Assembly: GCA_010015745.1 (NCBI GenBank)
Contig: ML978218.1
Coordinates: forward strand, 1-64,000
Length of the DNA stretch: 64,000 nt
Direction of reading: 5' to 3'
Origin: Setomelanomma holmii
Lineage: Eukaryota > Ascomycota > Dothideomycetes > Pleosporales > Phaeosphaeriaceae
A model generated the notes under the pieces. The model was not told the origin of the DNA. It saw only the letters and a program-made list of their open reading frames with translations, and made no database searches. Below, in pieces: positions 37,501-48,678 of this stretch; within the stretch, counting starts at the first letter, position 1, and every line of letters begins with the position of its first letter. A program made the position numbers and the translations under genes.

Positions 37501-38047
37501 TTAAAGATGTCTGCTCGAGATTCCCATTCTTGCCTTGGCAACCTCGGATCGAATGTCGAAGTTACATTTCCATTGTGCTGCATCGACACGAAGTCGACTG
37601 GTCGTGAAGAGTGTCTGGTGATAGCGGTTGCTGGGAAACGTGTCGAAGAGTTCCAGGGTTGGATCGAACTCGTGAAGCGGGTGCGGGACTTGCGTAACCA
37701 AGCTTGCCGAACTCAAGGCCGTAATGGACGAAACTACCTCGAGGTCCGGCGGCCAGATGATACGATAACGTGGACTATGGTATGCGGTGTAATTCTCTGG
37801 TGCTTCCTAGGAATGGAAGAAAGAACATGGCGCATACCTCTGAAAGCCAGCCACGTGAACAACGGCCTCTGATGACCGGCGCATCATGCGAGGATTGGGA
37901 CCCTCCTGTTGCAGCCCTTCCAACGCATCTGGCATGCTACTACTGCCATACCAGTTGTTCCACCCTGATGTCAAGTCAGCACATTGTTAGCAAAGTGGTT
38001 TGGTGGGGTGGCCTACCCGGAGACAAATTTGCAGGTGGTGAAGGCAT
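37501..38047 (-). CDS. Small orphan gene, three-exon model (148 aa)
   Basis: Exons 38047-38017, 37964-37855 and 37806-37501 join in frame. Intron 1 (52 nt) has a GTAGGC donor, GCTAAC/GCTGAC branch candidates and a CATCAG acceptor. Intron 2 (48 nt) has a weak GTGGCT donor but a strong pyrimidine tract and TTCCTAG acceptor. The product (starting MPSPPANLSPGWNNWYGSSS, later YRIIWPPDLEVVSSITALSS and LELFDTFPSNRYHQTLFTTS) has natural composition and no recognised domain or signal peptide. If intron 2 is not spliced, the TAG at 37809-37807 truncates the protein. It lies about 240 bp upstream of the candidate start of the Zn2Cys6 factor, on the same strand. Confidence 0.45.
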
Positions 38048-38420
38048 GAGTGCAAGCATCCTTCACAGAACAATCGATTAAAAAGAAGCTATATTGGGAC
38101 TGAGTGATGTACGCGTGGGATTTGTTCCGCAGAAAGCATGTGGACGATCTGCCATGCAGCTTGGGGATTTACTCTGTAATATCGTGTGCTAGAGCAACGA
38201 ATTTGACAAACTATCAATGCTCGGCTACAACCAAGACGGATTTAGGACAAGCCTTGGGGCTGCGACGGGGTTTCTTGAGCGTCGCCCACCTAAACACCAG
38301 GAGATGGTGCAGGCAGGTCGATCTAGCGTCTAGCGCACCATGGTCACCAAAGACTGGCGGGGAAGTTGGCCTAGTGGACGGCACTGACGGACTAGGCCAG
38401 AACGGCCGCCTCCCACACAA

Positions 38421-40139
38421 ATGTCATCCAGGCATATGGAGCCGAATGTGATTCTGAAAACACTCAATGGTTATAAACCCTCAGCTCTTTGCCCTTTTAA
38501 AGCTTCGTCAGCTTCGGCAGGCTCCGATAGCAACTGTCATTCAATGCGCCACCGGCCCTATCAATCCGATAGATACTCTTCGGCGTCGCGCATTTTCAGA
38601 GAGAAAATCGGACGCAGGTGAATCTCGCGACATGAGTTTGTTGATCGTCATCCTGCGCTCACGTTGGGCAGTGACGTGGTGGCATTTAGCCTTTCAGATC
38701 GTCCGAACTTCACAGGTTCAACCACGTTCGAGGCCTATAGATTGACGTATCCTCACTCAATTGTGGGCACCTGGCTGCATTTCACCCAGCAGTACCAGTC
38801 AAACGATGCGCGTGTCGCTGGCCAAAGCTGGAAGGACGATAATAACTATTCGGTCCGAATAACAAAGCTCATCTCGCTGGTCGCACTGCTGCGAAGTTTG
38901 GAACATCAATGAGGAGGCTACATGACGTAACCATTGAGCTCGCTGGTATTCACTGTACCAGTGCCCTGAGCTTGTGCTGCGAGTCCAACGACTATGGTGT
39001 CATCCTACACCCAGTGTGGTCTGGGCCCAGTCGTGAGAACACGATCCCTTCGAAGTTCGCGCATTAGGGTATCGAAAGACATCAGCGGCCAACCTTCAAT
39101 TTCGAGACTAGCAGCTTGACATCTCGTTTCCGGCGAGCTCAGGGGACTATCTAATATCCACGACTAGGAACCACTCCAGACAGCCAGGTGAGCAGATCAG
39201 TGCAAGCATTCTGGTAGATTGCATCTGCATACTAAAAGACAAGGTTACAGTCCACAGCGGCGGATTGCTAATGACCATTGCCGGAAGCGAAGCTCTACCA
39301 TTGCTAGACCACCCGCCGATCTGGCGAATCACCCATGTCGCAAATGGTATTTGTGGTGCAGGTCGGAAGGCTGTGCCTTGCGCGGCGGCTTACCTGCAAG
39401 GACGCGATCGTTCGCCCTGACGCCTCTACCGTTATTTGTACTGCCATCCGAAAATCCGGTTACCCCTTGACCCCTTCGCCCCCTTCGGCGGCTACTTTGA
39501 CATATGACATCGAGCAATATTCTGCCGCGGCCTTCCACAAGAAGTATGTAAATCCCAAACCATTTGTATACAACGAGTGATTAGGGCTAGTAGCAGCACG
39601 CGTCACTCTAGAGAGTGGCCATGTGAGAACACCGCCGAGGTACTCAACCAATTACACTGACTGACAGCTCTGACACTGGCTTGAGAAGCTCGTACTTCCT
39701 TAAATTCAATTTCACCGAACATCCGGCCGCAGCTACTGCTCAAGCGCCCATAGTGCTGGGTCGTAGCTTTGATAGGGACATGCGCCGTCTGTGCAGCATC
39801 ACAGGCACAGCAGTGCTTCTGGTATGTAAATGATCCAGGTACACAACGCCATGAGAAAACGGCCTGTAGGCCTCCGACGAATCTCGGAAGCACTCAAGCA
39901 ATCTAGAATGTTCAAATAGCTTGGGATTTGCAGGATCAGCCCATTTCATAGCGCTCGCTGTAGCAATTGGGAAACAACAAGGTACATCACGTTCCCCGCA
40001 CCAGATATGCATTTCGTCTAACCTTGCAGAATGCGCTACGCGAGGACGCCTGAAGCGCCTTCTGCAGGTGTCGTGGCGCTACACTAGTCATGAGCATGGT
40101 GTTGTACTTTCCCGTGCAATCGTTTCGTATACACAGTAG
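38421..40139 (+). pseudogene. Decayed multi-exon gene of unknown family
   Basis: Coding-like segments follow one another on plus. The first (to 39032) has a TGA at 38619-38621 and a frameshift near 38848 (frame ending WKDDNN, resuming LFGPNNKAHLAGRTAAKFGT). An intron 39033-39142 (GTGAGA...CTCAG) leads to 39143-39351 (DYLISTTRNHSRQPGEQISA; LLMTIAGSEALPLLDHPPIW). A frame switch at 39352-39400 is either a 49-nt intron with a weak GTGGTG donor or an indel. Then come 39401-39543 (DAIVRPDASTVICTAIRKSG), intron 39544-39667 (GTATGT...GACAG), 39668-39821 (APIVLGRSFDRDMRRLCSIT), intron 39822-39869 (GTATGT...TGTAG) and 39870-40139 (LGFAGSAHFIALAVAIGKQQ). The last three exons join perfectly. No family is recognised. 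The 5' lesions suggest recent inactivation. Confidence 0.6.
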
Positions 40140-41255
40140 CGCTCTGAACTTCGCGAGACTACACGATAAGCTCAAACTCATGTGCACACGTACTGCCTCG
40201 CATCCTCGCCCGAGGAACTCGAAAGGACTTGGCATCTCTCTCCATCACTAACAGTCGTGTACTATCTACACCGTTTGGGTTTGCCAATCCTGAAATTGGC
40301 GGAAGATGAACGATCCATTGACAGCCCCTCAAGAGGCCAAGGAAAGACCTCGCGTCACAGTTTCTTGGCCAAAGATGCCCGTGGGCCGTAGCACAACTGG
40401 ACATTCTTTGTAGGCTATGAAAGCCATCGATGGCTGAACAATCACTTCGCTAATCCGAAACGAAATATGCCCTGGACCGCGGGCAAAGCTGACGTGCCTA
40501 GATTCAACCCCCTTGACAGTTCACCGGCGCCTCTCTGACATCGTCCCGGCGAGCTGGTGCTTGGCTCATCAGGGTCTACAAAGATCAGCCTCGAGTGACT
40601 GCACGCTTAAAGTCTTGTTAAAGCCGGAAGTGCTCGAATCTGATTCAAGTGATTTGTACAGTAATCTTTCAAGATCACTGTCCTCTAGGTCCAGGCTCTT
40701 GCCCTTGGTGACATGTCTGTGTTCCGAAGCTCCGTAGCCCCGTAGCCAGACAGTTTTGTGCTATCTTGACACGAGGTTGCCAGCTAGCTATGCAATTTGT
40801 GTTGGGTCGATACGGGATACGGCATCTCAGGAACTACTGACTGATTACCCAACTCGAGTTGGCAAAGCGAGACCGAGTCCAGCAACTCGGCTATCACTAC
40901 TCTCTACTGGCGTTTTTCCCAAGCGAACATGTGCTGTGCACACCTTCCACATGTACATGACGCAAGCGTCCATGGCAAACAAACTTTTCGATTTTGAGGT
41001 CGCACGCTAGATTCTCATGGTAGACGCAGATCTAGACCCGAGGTCTTCTTCCGATGCTGCTTGATGTAGACTAAGCATTCGATGTTGAGGTGTAATTTCT
41101 AGTCGAATTCTTATGGCTGGCATCGAACATTCCATCATAATCCCACAAAATATGAACGAATATCTTAGGGTCTGCTGTACGTCATACTACCTGCTCTGAT
41201 AGCATCAGGAATGCGGAATTTGTGTCAGTTCCTCAGTGCGTTAGATACTGCCGCA
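40140..41255. other. Intergenic, nothing recognised
   Basis: About 1.1 kb with only short frames. A plus frame at 40182-40391 (LAEDERSIDSP) is faintly coding-like but isolated. No repeats. Confidence 0.4.
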
Positions 41256-41719
41256 ATGCAAGTCCTCGTCGAAGTATCGAAAATCATGAATTGTCCCATG
41301 CTGAGAAAAACTCGTCTCTTCTCGGCACGATCCGCTGGATTCTTTCACATTACTCGAATCTTGTAAAAAAACCCGGCGCACTGGGAAGCTACTGGCGCCA
41401 AACCAAGTGCTGGCGTATCCATTGACGTGTGACCAACGCCTCCATCGTACGCCCACTCAGAAATCTCTGTTGCAAGCCTCGAGCCGTGGCGCAACATGTT
41501 CGTTTGAAGTAGACTCTGCGGGAGCAGGGATCATTCTGCATACGGCCGATGGATCAGCAAACTTTCTTGAGCTTTTCCGCGGTAAATGAGCCTTGCAAGG
41601 ACCATCGACGCGCTTTGGCGTACCGTATAGATAGGATCGACACGGCTGTACTTGCACGATTTGACCCCACCTACCGAGATACCGTGGTAGCTTCGGAAAG
41701 GCGACGAATACGCATCTAG
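41256..41719 (+). pseudogene. Small orphan gene with a +1 frameshift
   Basis: An ATG at 41256 opens a natural-looking frame (MQVLVEVSKIMNCPMLRK) that leaves frame at the A5 run at 41306-41310. Removing one A would continue into the next long frame (LVSSRHDPLDSFTLLESC; CSFEVDSAGAGIILHTADGS). That frame ends at a GTAAAT donor; a 49-nt intron (41582-41630, acceptor GTATAG) joins it to a final exon ending at 41717-41719 (RIDTAVLARFDPTYRDTVVA). The intron is phase-consistent, so the 3' part is probably genuine. The whole would be about 136 residues, with no known domain. It is either a pseudogene or a homopolymer sequencing error. Confidence 0.45.
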
Positions 41720-42817
41720 TGTGCGCATAGACGCTGAATAACCACTCGTATTCCGATAAATATCGGACGCAAGCCGGGATTTCCCTTCGAATTGTCTCGG
41801 CCGACATTGTTCAGAAGAGCTCTTCTCAAGCCACATCGAACCGTAGCTGCGCCTCAACATGATATCGGAGCTGGAATGATGCAACCGTTTTATTGCGCCT
41901 CGGCCCAGGTACGCACAAGACGGGACCCCGCAATAACAGCGAGGTACGAAGACTGCCAAGTACCGGTCACCGTCCAAGTCTTGGGACCCCTTTCGGTAGC
42001 TTGAACTCTTTTTGGTTGCTCGAAAACCGAGTTCCAATGGTACCCGTGGACTGAAGTCTCGGTACTAGGATTCACACCTACGAAGAAGCTAGCTCTGGGT
42101 GATGCACGGACCTTGTTGGTCAATGCACCCATGGCGGTGCATCACCCAAAACAAGCTTTTTCGTACAGTAGATAAACTCATCTTTTCGATCGCAGCTCTT
42201 CAAGGATCGCACCTCCTTGACAGAGTCGAATCGACCACTGATGCCTTTCACTACCGTGCAAAGCGGCACGCGAGAGGCCCAATGGCTCTTATGTTTTGCA
42301 CTTGGGGTGTCTCTGTGCTGTCTGCCTTCTAAGGTTATGTGTCGAAATGCCAGAGTTCGTAAGACTGTTTCATGCAACGCCAGATGATATCGGTCCAAAT
42401 AGCATCCACCAACAGTAGCAATGTGTGCATTATGCACAGGAGTTGTGGGCTTTGAAGAGAAGACATACTCGGACGACGGTGAATGACACTTGCACGTGAT
42501 CAAAATAGCTTGGCGGAAACTTTGACGCCGTTGCACTTTCCCCACTAGAGTCGCAACACCATCGCGACACCAGATTTGTTCCGCACCTCTTTCTCCACTG
42601 CAAAGTCGTCGCATCCGATCGCAGTTGCGATTGTCTCTCTCTGCGTGCTCCCTTGCCTACACAGACGCTGCTTCTGCCGGGCAAGTTGGTCAAGCCCTTC
42701 CAGCTCCTGGGACACAGTCAGTGACAGAGACACTCAAACATCTCCACAACAAGAAGCAAGCTGACGCCCAGAATACATCATCTGGATCTGCAGAATCTTG
42801 AAGGAAAAGTAGCCGCA
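41720..42817. other. Intergenic; promoter of the Prp4 kinase gene at its right end
   Basis: About 1.1 kb. Minus-strand frames at 42037-41531 (168 codons) and 42614-42120 (164 codons) are Ser/Arg/Tyr- or Cys/His-rich and overlap coding-like plus sequence or the Prp4 leader, so I leave them uncalled. Confidence 0.4.
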
Positions 42818-45355
42818 ATGACGACATCGCGCGCCGGCTCTGCCTCGGAAGGCGAGGTGTTCGACACCCAGCACAAGGCAAACAGACACAACCAGAACAT
42901 CGAACCCGAGATTAACGGCTCAAACAGGGTCTTCGGACTGGATGGAGCTTCAGATAGACACAGCTACCGCCCTTTGAGTCGATCGCCCTCACCATATCGC
43001 CGCAAGCCATCGCGCTCACCATCACCGTATCGTAGCAGGCGAGCCCTCGACCGCTCGCCTTCACCCTATAGGCACACTTCGCGACCAGAACGCAGTCACG
43101 ATAGCGATGCTTCGCATTCGTACCACAAGCGCAAGGCGTCCCCACCGCGAGGTAGTCGTCCAGAGAAGCGACCCAACACTGATCGCAGCAGGAACGACCG
43201 CCACCCCAGGTCCTATGCTGAGGATGAACGCAATGTGCCTTCGCATTCAGGTAGTCGCAATGAGCGTAGGAATGTACCAGAGCGTCCACATGTGAAGCCC
43301 ATGTCGTATGCCGAGCTCGAGCATCCGACTGCGATACCAGATGTTCGAGAAAGCTTGCCTACCAGCGGTGGAAATCAGCAACGGCAAAATGGCAAGCGCC
43401 CACGCGAGATGCCACGCCAAGCGCCTCCGACTAAGGGCAAGGCGCTTGCGAATGGCTCGCGCGACCTAGCTACACGATCAAACGGCGGCGAGGACGTTGA
43501 AATATATGGCTCATCACGTGTGTCTTCGAGGGACACTACTGAGAGACACAACAGGAAGTCGGCGGCTGACGAGGCCGAATATACTCCTGCACCGGTTGAG
43601 GAGCGAGTGCCAACTGAGGAATCGCGCGAGGAGAAACGGCGCCGATGGGCTGCGAAGCGTGCCGCAGCTGCTGAGCAGGCTGCGAATGGCCAAAGTCTTC
43701 TGAAGCAAGCTGCACTCACGAACGCTTCATCAGCAACTACGCCCAACATGGACTCGCCGGCAATGTATGCAGAGAGTTCCATCTCACCATTTGCTTCGCC
43801 TCGCAACGGTGACCTGGATTCCGTACCTGCATCTCCAGATGTCATGATCATCGACAAGCAGGCTGGCGTTTCCGAGCCCAACAGTCCTGCCGCAGACAGC
43901 CCATCCGCCGCAGACTACGATCCAATGCAGGACATGCTCGACGATCAGAATCGTGCAGCGAAGAAGAACCAGAATGCTGAGGTGGCGTCGGATGCATATC
44001 AAGAGACGGATCCTAAGGCACTCTCGACTCTACCAGCTGAGAAGGCGGTTCCTGTCAAGAAGCAAGTAAAGGAACTGGACATGTTTGCCTCAGACGACGA
44101 GGACGAAGACGCCGGAGCTGTCGTTGAAGAGACTGTCGGTGCGAAGGGAACCGTCCTCGATGAAAAGTTGCTGGACAACTGGGACGACCCCGAGGGTTAT
44201 TACAAGCTGATTAGCAACGAACTTGTGAACAATGGCCGTTATCGTATGGTCCGCAACTTGGGTCGTGGCGTGTTTGCAAATGTCGCGCAAGCTGAAGACA
44301 CGACCGCTGGCATCGAGGATCCTAGCCGCAAGCTTGTTGCGATCAAGATGATTCGCAGAAACGAGTTAATGAGAAAGGCCAGCCAAAAAGAGATGGATTT
44401 TCTTCGGAAAGTCAATGAGGCAGATCCGCAAGACAAGCGACACATAATTCGTCTACTGGGCTCGTTCGATCATAAAGGTCACTTGTGCATTGTGTTCGAA
44501 CACATGTCGAAGAATTTGCGAGACTTGCTGAAGGAAGAAACCAACGGACACGGGCTCACACTGCCAGCAGTACGCATTTATGCCAAGCAAATGTTTCAAG
44601 GACTGCAACATCTTCAAAACTGTCAGGTGATTCATCTGGATCTTAAGCCCGACAACGTTCTAGTATCCGCAGACAAGAAGACCATCAAGCTTGCCGATTT
44701 TGGCACAGCTGTTGACAAACGAGACATTATTGAACGCACCGAATACCTCGTCAGTCGATTCTATCGCGCACCCGAGATCATACTTGGCTTCGATATCAGT
44801 TATCCAGTCGATATATGGGCAGTTGGCTGCACAGTCTATGAATTGTGGACAGGCAAGATTCTCTTCACCGGCAGATCCAACAACCAAATGGTCAAAGCCT
44901 TCATGGACTGCTTAGGATGGCCGAGTGAGAAGCTTCTCAGAAAGGGTCTCGCGAACAACATTCTTGAACACTTTGAATTCGGATCTTCGCTCAAATTCAT
45001 CAGTCGCGAGGTTGATCAACAGAACAAGGCAAGTCATATGTCTCTTCCTAGTCCTCTCGCTAACATTTCCTAGCTTTCGACACGCAAGATCGAGCAACAG
45101 AAGAAGATAAACCGCGATATCAAGAGTCGAGTTCACGACGCCGCCCGAGGTATCGCATCTGGTGGTCCAACCATAACAGAACTCAATGACTTGGCAGATC
45201 TTCTTAATGCTTGTTTGCATATGAACGTTGAAAAACGCATAATGCCGCAGGCTGCTATCAGCCACCAGTTCTTTGGCAGTAAGAAGCTCGTTCCAAAGTC
45301 AGCAGTCGCCAAGCCACCAATGATGAAGCGTGGCACTCCTCACCTCCGTCGGTAA
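42818..45355 (+). CDS. prp4: Prp4-type spliceosomal protein kinase (830 aa)
   Basis: Exon 1 (42818-45028) and exon 2 (45074-45355) give 830 residues. Prp4 kinases phosphorylate Prp6 and Prp31 of the U4/U6.U5 tri-snRNP during spliceosome activation. The N-terminus is rich in SPSPYR repeats (residues 48-95) like an SR domain, followed by an acidic, disordered region. The kinase domain starts near NGRYRMVRNLGRGVFANVAQ. It shows VAIK, HLDLKPDN (Prp4 kinases lack the Arg of HRD), ADFGTAVDK and YRAPEIILGF, and ends in the conserved VEKRIMPQAAISHQFF. The 45-nt intron has a GC donor (AAG/GCAAGT) and TTTCCTAG acceptor; without splicing the protein stops at 751 residues and loses the end of the kinase lobe. 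Confidence 0.93.
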
Positions 45356-46126
45356 GCTCAGCGCATCTGGGTTTCTCACATAGCATTGTTTTCGGGCTTT
45401 GCTTCTGTGGCTGGCGTTGTTTGTGGAGGAAGCGAGGGATTGGATGTCAAGATGCACCCTGAATGACAGAAAGCATTCAGATAAGATGGCTTTAACTTGA
45501 CGACATCACGTACTGTATGGTTGAACAGCAGCGAGCGACAAATCAGCATTGCTGCATCAGGTGAGGGCCAAAGCATTGCTTTACATCGGCGGGCTTGTTT
45601 CCTCGTCACACGCAAGCTCGCCTATTCCGACTCACGACCAGGTTACACGAACGGAGTGCATTTGCATGGATGTATCCTTCGTCGTTGGTGGTCTTCGCCG
45701 TCTTCCCATCTGCGACAAATTGACTGTAAAGTATCTTTACGGGCCATCTGGCCTTCCTCCCACAACGCGCTGCATTCAGGTTCTCTAGACGAATCTTGAG
45801 GCCTTTTACTATACACACAATATACGGTCAGCGCGGCGCGAATCTCCGTGGGCTTCTGGGATCTATGTATAGAACGAGCAGCGTCACTTCCGGCGGTCGA
45901 TGGGTCATCTGCTCCGCGGCTCTTGCCCCCATGAGCAATGCGAGGCCCTTCAGCTCTCACTTTGTATAAAAATTCTTCCTATCAACAATTACTGGTCAAG
46001 GTATATTACATCACTGCAACTTATCTCGATCGAATCAGCGTCAGATTCTGTTTCAGTACTACGCGTGTTACGGCCACGGGTTCAGCCAGACTGTCCTCTC
46101 TCGTTCCTCACTCCTTTCAATGTCTA
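45356..46126. other. Convergent 3' region between prp4 and the DUF3445 gene
   Basis: 770 bp between two convergent stop codons. Short frames only. It probably holds both 3' UTRs; no clear poly(A) signal can be assigned. Confidence 0.5.
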
Positions 46127-47403
46127 TCACGCATCGATCTCGCCCCGAAGGAATGCCTTCACCTTGTTGCCCCACACCACTTGTCTCTTGTAAATTGTAA
46201 CCTCAGGCACACTTCCCCTTCCCAGCCCATCAATGGCTTCCGCAAGCGCCTCGCCACTCCCCTCATCCTCCAACTCTCTGATCGGGTATTGATACGTTTT
46301 CTATCTCTCAAGTTAGTCTCAACCTTCCTCCTGACTAAACTCCGAAAACTCACAAAAGCAAACACCAGCGCCCCCGTCTCCGGCAACCGATGCAACGTCT
46401 GCCTCTCACACCTCAGCACCGTCTTACTCAAATCAATCTCCTCCTCCATCTCCCCCATCTTTTCCAATTCCTTAGCAGACATGTGATTCCCAGCTAAACA
46501 AAACAGCTCCCCATCCGTACTTATACTCCAATTCGCACGTTGGACGATCTTGCCCATGGGTAAATTCGCGAAGAAGCGATCCATGCTTTTCTCGAGTTTG
46601 GCTGCGTATCCGGGGACTGGCGTGTGTATTTCTGATAAGAGCAGGTTGAGTTTGGAACGCGTGTTGAAGCCGGATGGGAAGCAGTTTACAAATGCTTCGA
46701 GGCGGTATTTGCCGCTATTTTTGGGGTCGGTGCTGGGTAGCAGGATGAGGAATTCGTTGTCGATGTTTTGGCCTAGGACTCGTAGGGCGCGCTCTGCGTC
46801 GTGAGGTCCGAGACGGCAGGGGAGGAGAGAGCTGGTGACGTTGTTACGCAGATCGAGGCCACAGGGTGTGTACACGCTGGGAAATCGGGTAGGGAGATAT
46901 GTGTTTACGAGCCAGTGGTACAATTCGAGGACAGCTGGGTAGGACCGGGGGTTTGCGGCGAGGACTTCGTGGCGCTGGGTTGCGATCAAATTGGTGCGGA
47001 TGGAGCAGCGTGAGGGGAAGGTGGAGTCCATGGCGATGAGGTCGGAGAGGGAGGTGTTTTCGATGGCCATGGTCATGTGGTATGTTGGTTTGAAGGGGCG
47101 GAGTTTGAGGGGAGGGAGGGTGGTGACGTTGAAGTCTGGGATAGGTTCGATTGCGTAGTATGCTTCTTTTGAATATTGAGGGTCCGGCTTGTTTGGTGGT
47201 GAGATGGCGGGTTTGGGCTTGTGCTGCGAGGAGTGTTAGTGGGATAATTGGAAATGGTCAGGCTTTGGTAACGGTTTCGGTACTTTTCTTGATGTCCATT
47301 TCCTGCTCCTGGTGAAGACAATTACGAGCACTCCAAGCAACACCAAGACCCACGATAGCGGTGTCCCGATAAGCTCGAGCTGCTGTATCACATTGCCACT
47401 CAT
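46127..47403 (-). CDS. DUF3445 haem-dependent oxidative N-demethylase-like protein (387 aa)
   Basis: Exons 47403-47284, 47223-46354 and 46300-46127 join in phase 0 (introns of 60 and 53 nt), giving 387 residues. The first exon encodes a membrane anchor (LSWVLVLLGVLVIVF) followed by basic residues. The rest matches DUF3445 (PIPDFNVTTLPPLKLRPFKP; ENTSLSDLIAMDSTF; RCERQTLHRLPETGALVFAF; KTYQYPIRELEDEGSGEAL). Bacterial members include a haem-dependent oxidative N-demethylase acting on dimethylamine; the substrate of fungal members is unknown to me. The anchor suggests an endomembrane location. The gene is convergent with prp4. Confidence 0.85.
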
Positions 47404-48054
47404 TGTTGTTGCGATGTCTTGATCGATCCTGAAGGTACTTGAGGTATCCATTCAACTCACATTCAAGGGTATGGTGACAGTCATACACGAGGCGTGTAGG
47501 GCGTGGGGTCAACGTGCGACTAGTCAAGATAGACGGTTGAGCAACGATTGTTCCCGACAGACGCTATAGACGCCATGCCCGATGTAGCATTGTGGGTGCT
47601 GGTTAGAATTGCCTGTTGAAGATTGACCCCGCATTGGTGCGGGTAGAGCTTGTAGCTTCCAGAACTGTCGGCTGGAAGGTTAGAGTGGAAGTGGTTGTTC
47701 AATATCTTGCAATCCATGGATGAGCTCAAGATTGCGCTTCCATGTCAGGGCTACTTATGACGAGAGGACAGTCTATGCTTGATGTATTGGCCAGGTAGTA
47801 TGAACGTAGAAGGGCATGTTGGGTGTGAAGCCGCAGAATTCCAGGTCGTCATGGTGGTTTCATTACAATGATCGTGTTATCAGTCTTCCATCTTTGCTAT
47901 CATATCATTTATCTCTGGTCATAACGACCCTTTGGCTCTCATGCTCACCATTCGAATATGGCGATTGGCGAGTAAGCCTCCAATGGCGTAGGCTGACTCG
48001 GCGCGAAATCCCGTATCCTCACGATTTCATCCAACTTGCACAATCTCTTCAAAT
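47404..48054. other. Intergenic, nothing recognised
   Basis: 650 bp between the DUF3445 start and the dap1 stop, both on minus. It probably contains the DUF3445 promoter and the dap1 3' UTR. No motif stands out. Confidence 0.5.
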
Positions 48055-48678
48055 TTATTGCTTTGCCTTCGCCTCTTCCGTATCCTTACTCTCCACAGCA
48101 ACCAGCTTTCCAACGACCAAGTACTTTTCCTCAAACCGCTCCTCCCACCCCTTCATCGCCTCCATCTGCTCGGCCCCAAGATCCTGCAGGGTATCCAACG
48201 GCCCATCCAGATCCTTGGTCAACATGTCCTCATCGAAGCTCCCACATGCCAGGCCTCTGCTCGCATCTCGGCCCGCGAAATTGGCATACGGACCGCCCGG
48301 ACCGTAGAAGTTGCGCCCCGATGTGACGTCAAAAACGCGCCCGCGCACGGCGAGGTAGACGGGCATGCCATTCAGGCCATTGTAGGGGAACAGCTCGGGA
48401 GGCGTGAAGGTGCGGAAGACGGTGGGAGGTGGGGCGCGTGGTAGGGTCGCAGGCGTTGAGGGCTTGAGGCGGAGGTAGACGAGGATGGCGAAGAGGGAGA
48501 GAAGGATCAGGTTGATGGGCGTCACGGGTGACTGCCTGCACTTCTTGTTAGTCCAAGTAATGGTAGGCAGCTTGGGTCGAGTGGTGTGCTTACGCATATG
48601 CTGCCGGTGGAGGAGGAGATGCTGTTGCTGTTAGGTTGAAAGGACTGAGTTGCATGGTAGAACCTTACCATCTGCCAT
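48055..48678 (-). CDS. dap1: Dap1/MAPR-type haem-binding membrane protein (174 aa)
   Basis: A 10-nt first exon (48678-48669, ATG GCA GAT G), exon 2 (48627-48594) and exon 3 (48535-48055) give 174 residues. Dap1/PGRMC proteins are cytochrome b5-fold haem proteins of the ER that support cytochrome P450 enzymes of ergosterol synthesis. After a Pro/Ala N-terminus comes a membrane helix (TPINLILLSLFAILVYL), then the b5-like domain: FTPPELFPYNGLNGMPVYLA, VRGRVFDVTSGRNFYGPGG, PYANFAGRDASRGLA. The conserved tyrosines used for haem coordination are present. Both introns use GTAAG donors and CAG acceptors. The tiny first exon makes this gene easy to misannotate. Confidence 0.9.

Noticed and set aside
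41457..42037. Overlapping minus frames of 116 and 168 codons
   Set aside because: They are largely opposite the spliced plus-strand orphan at 41256-41719, and two minus frames open over the same bases cannot both be coding.
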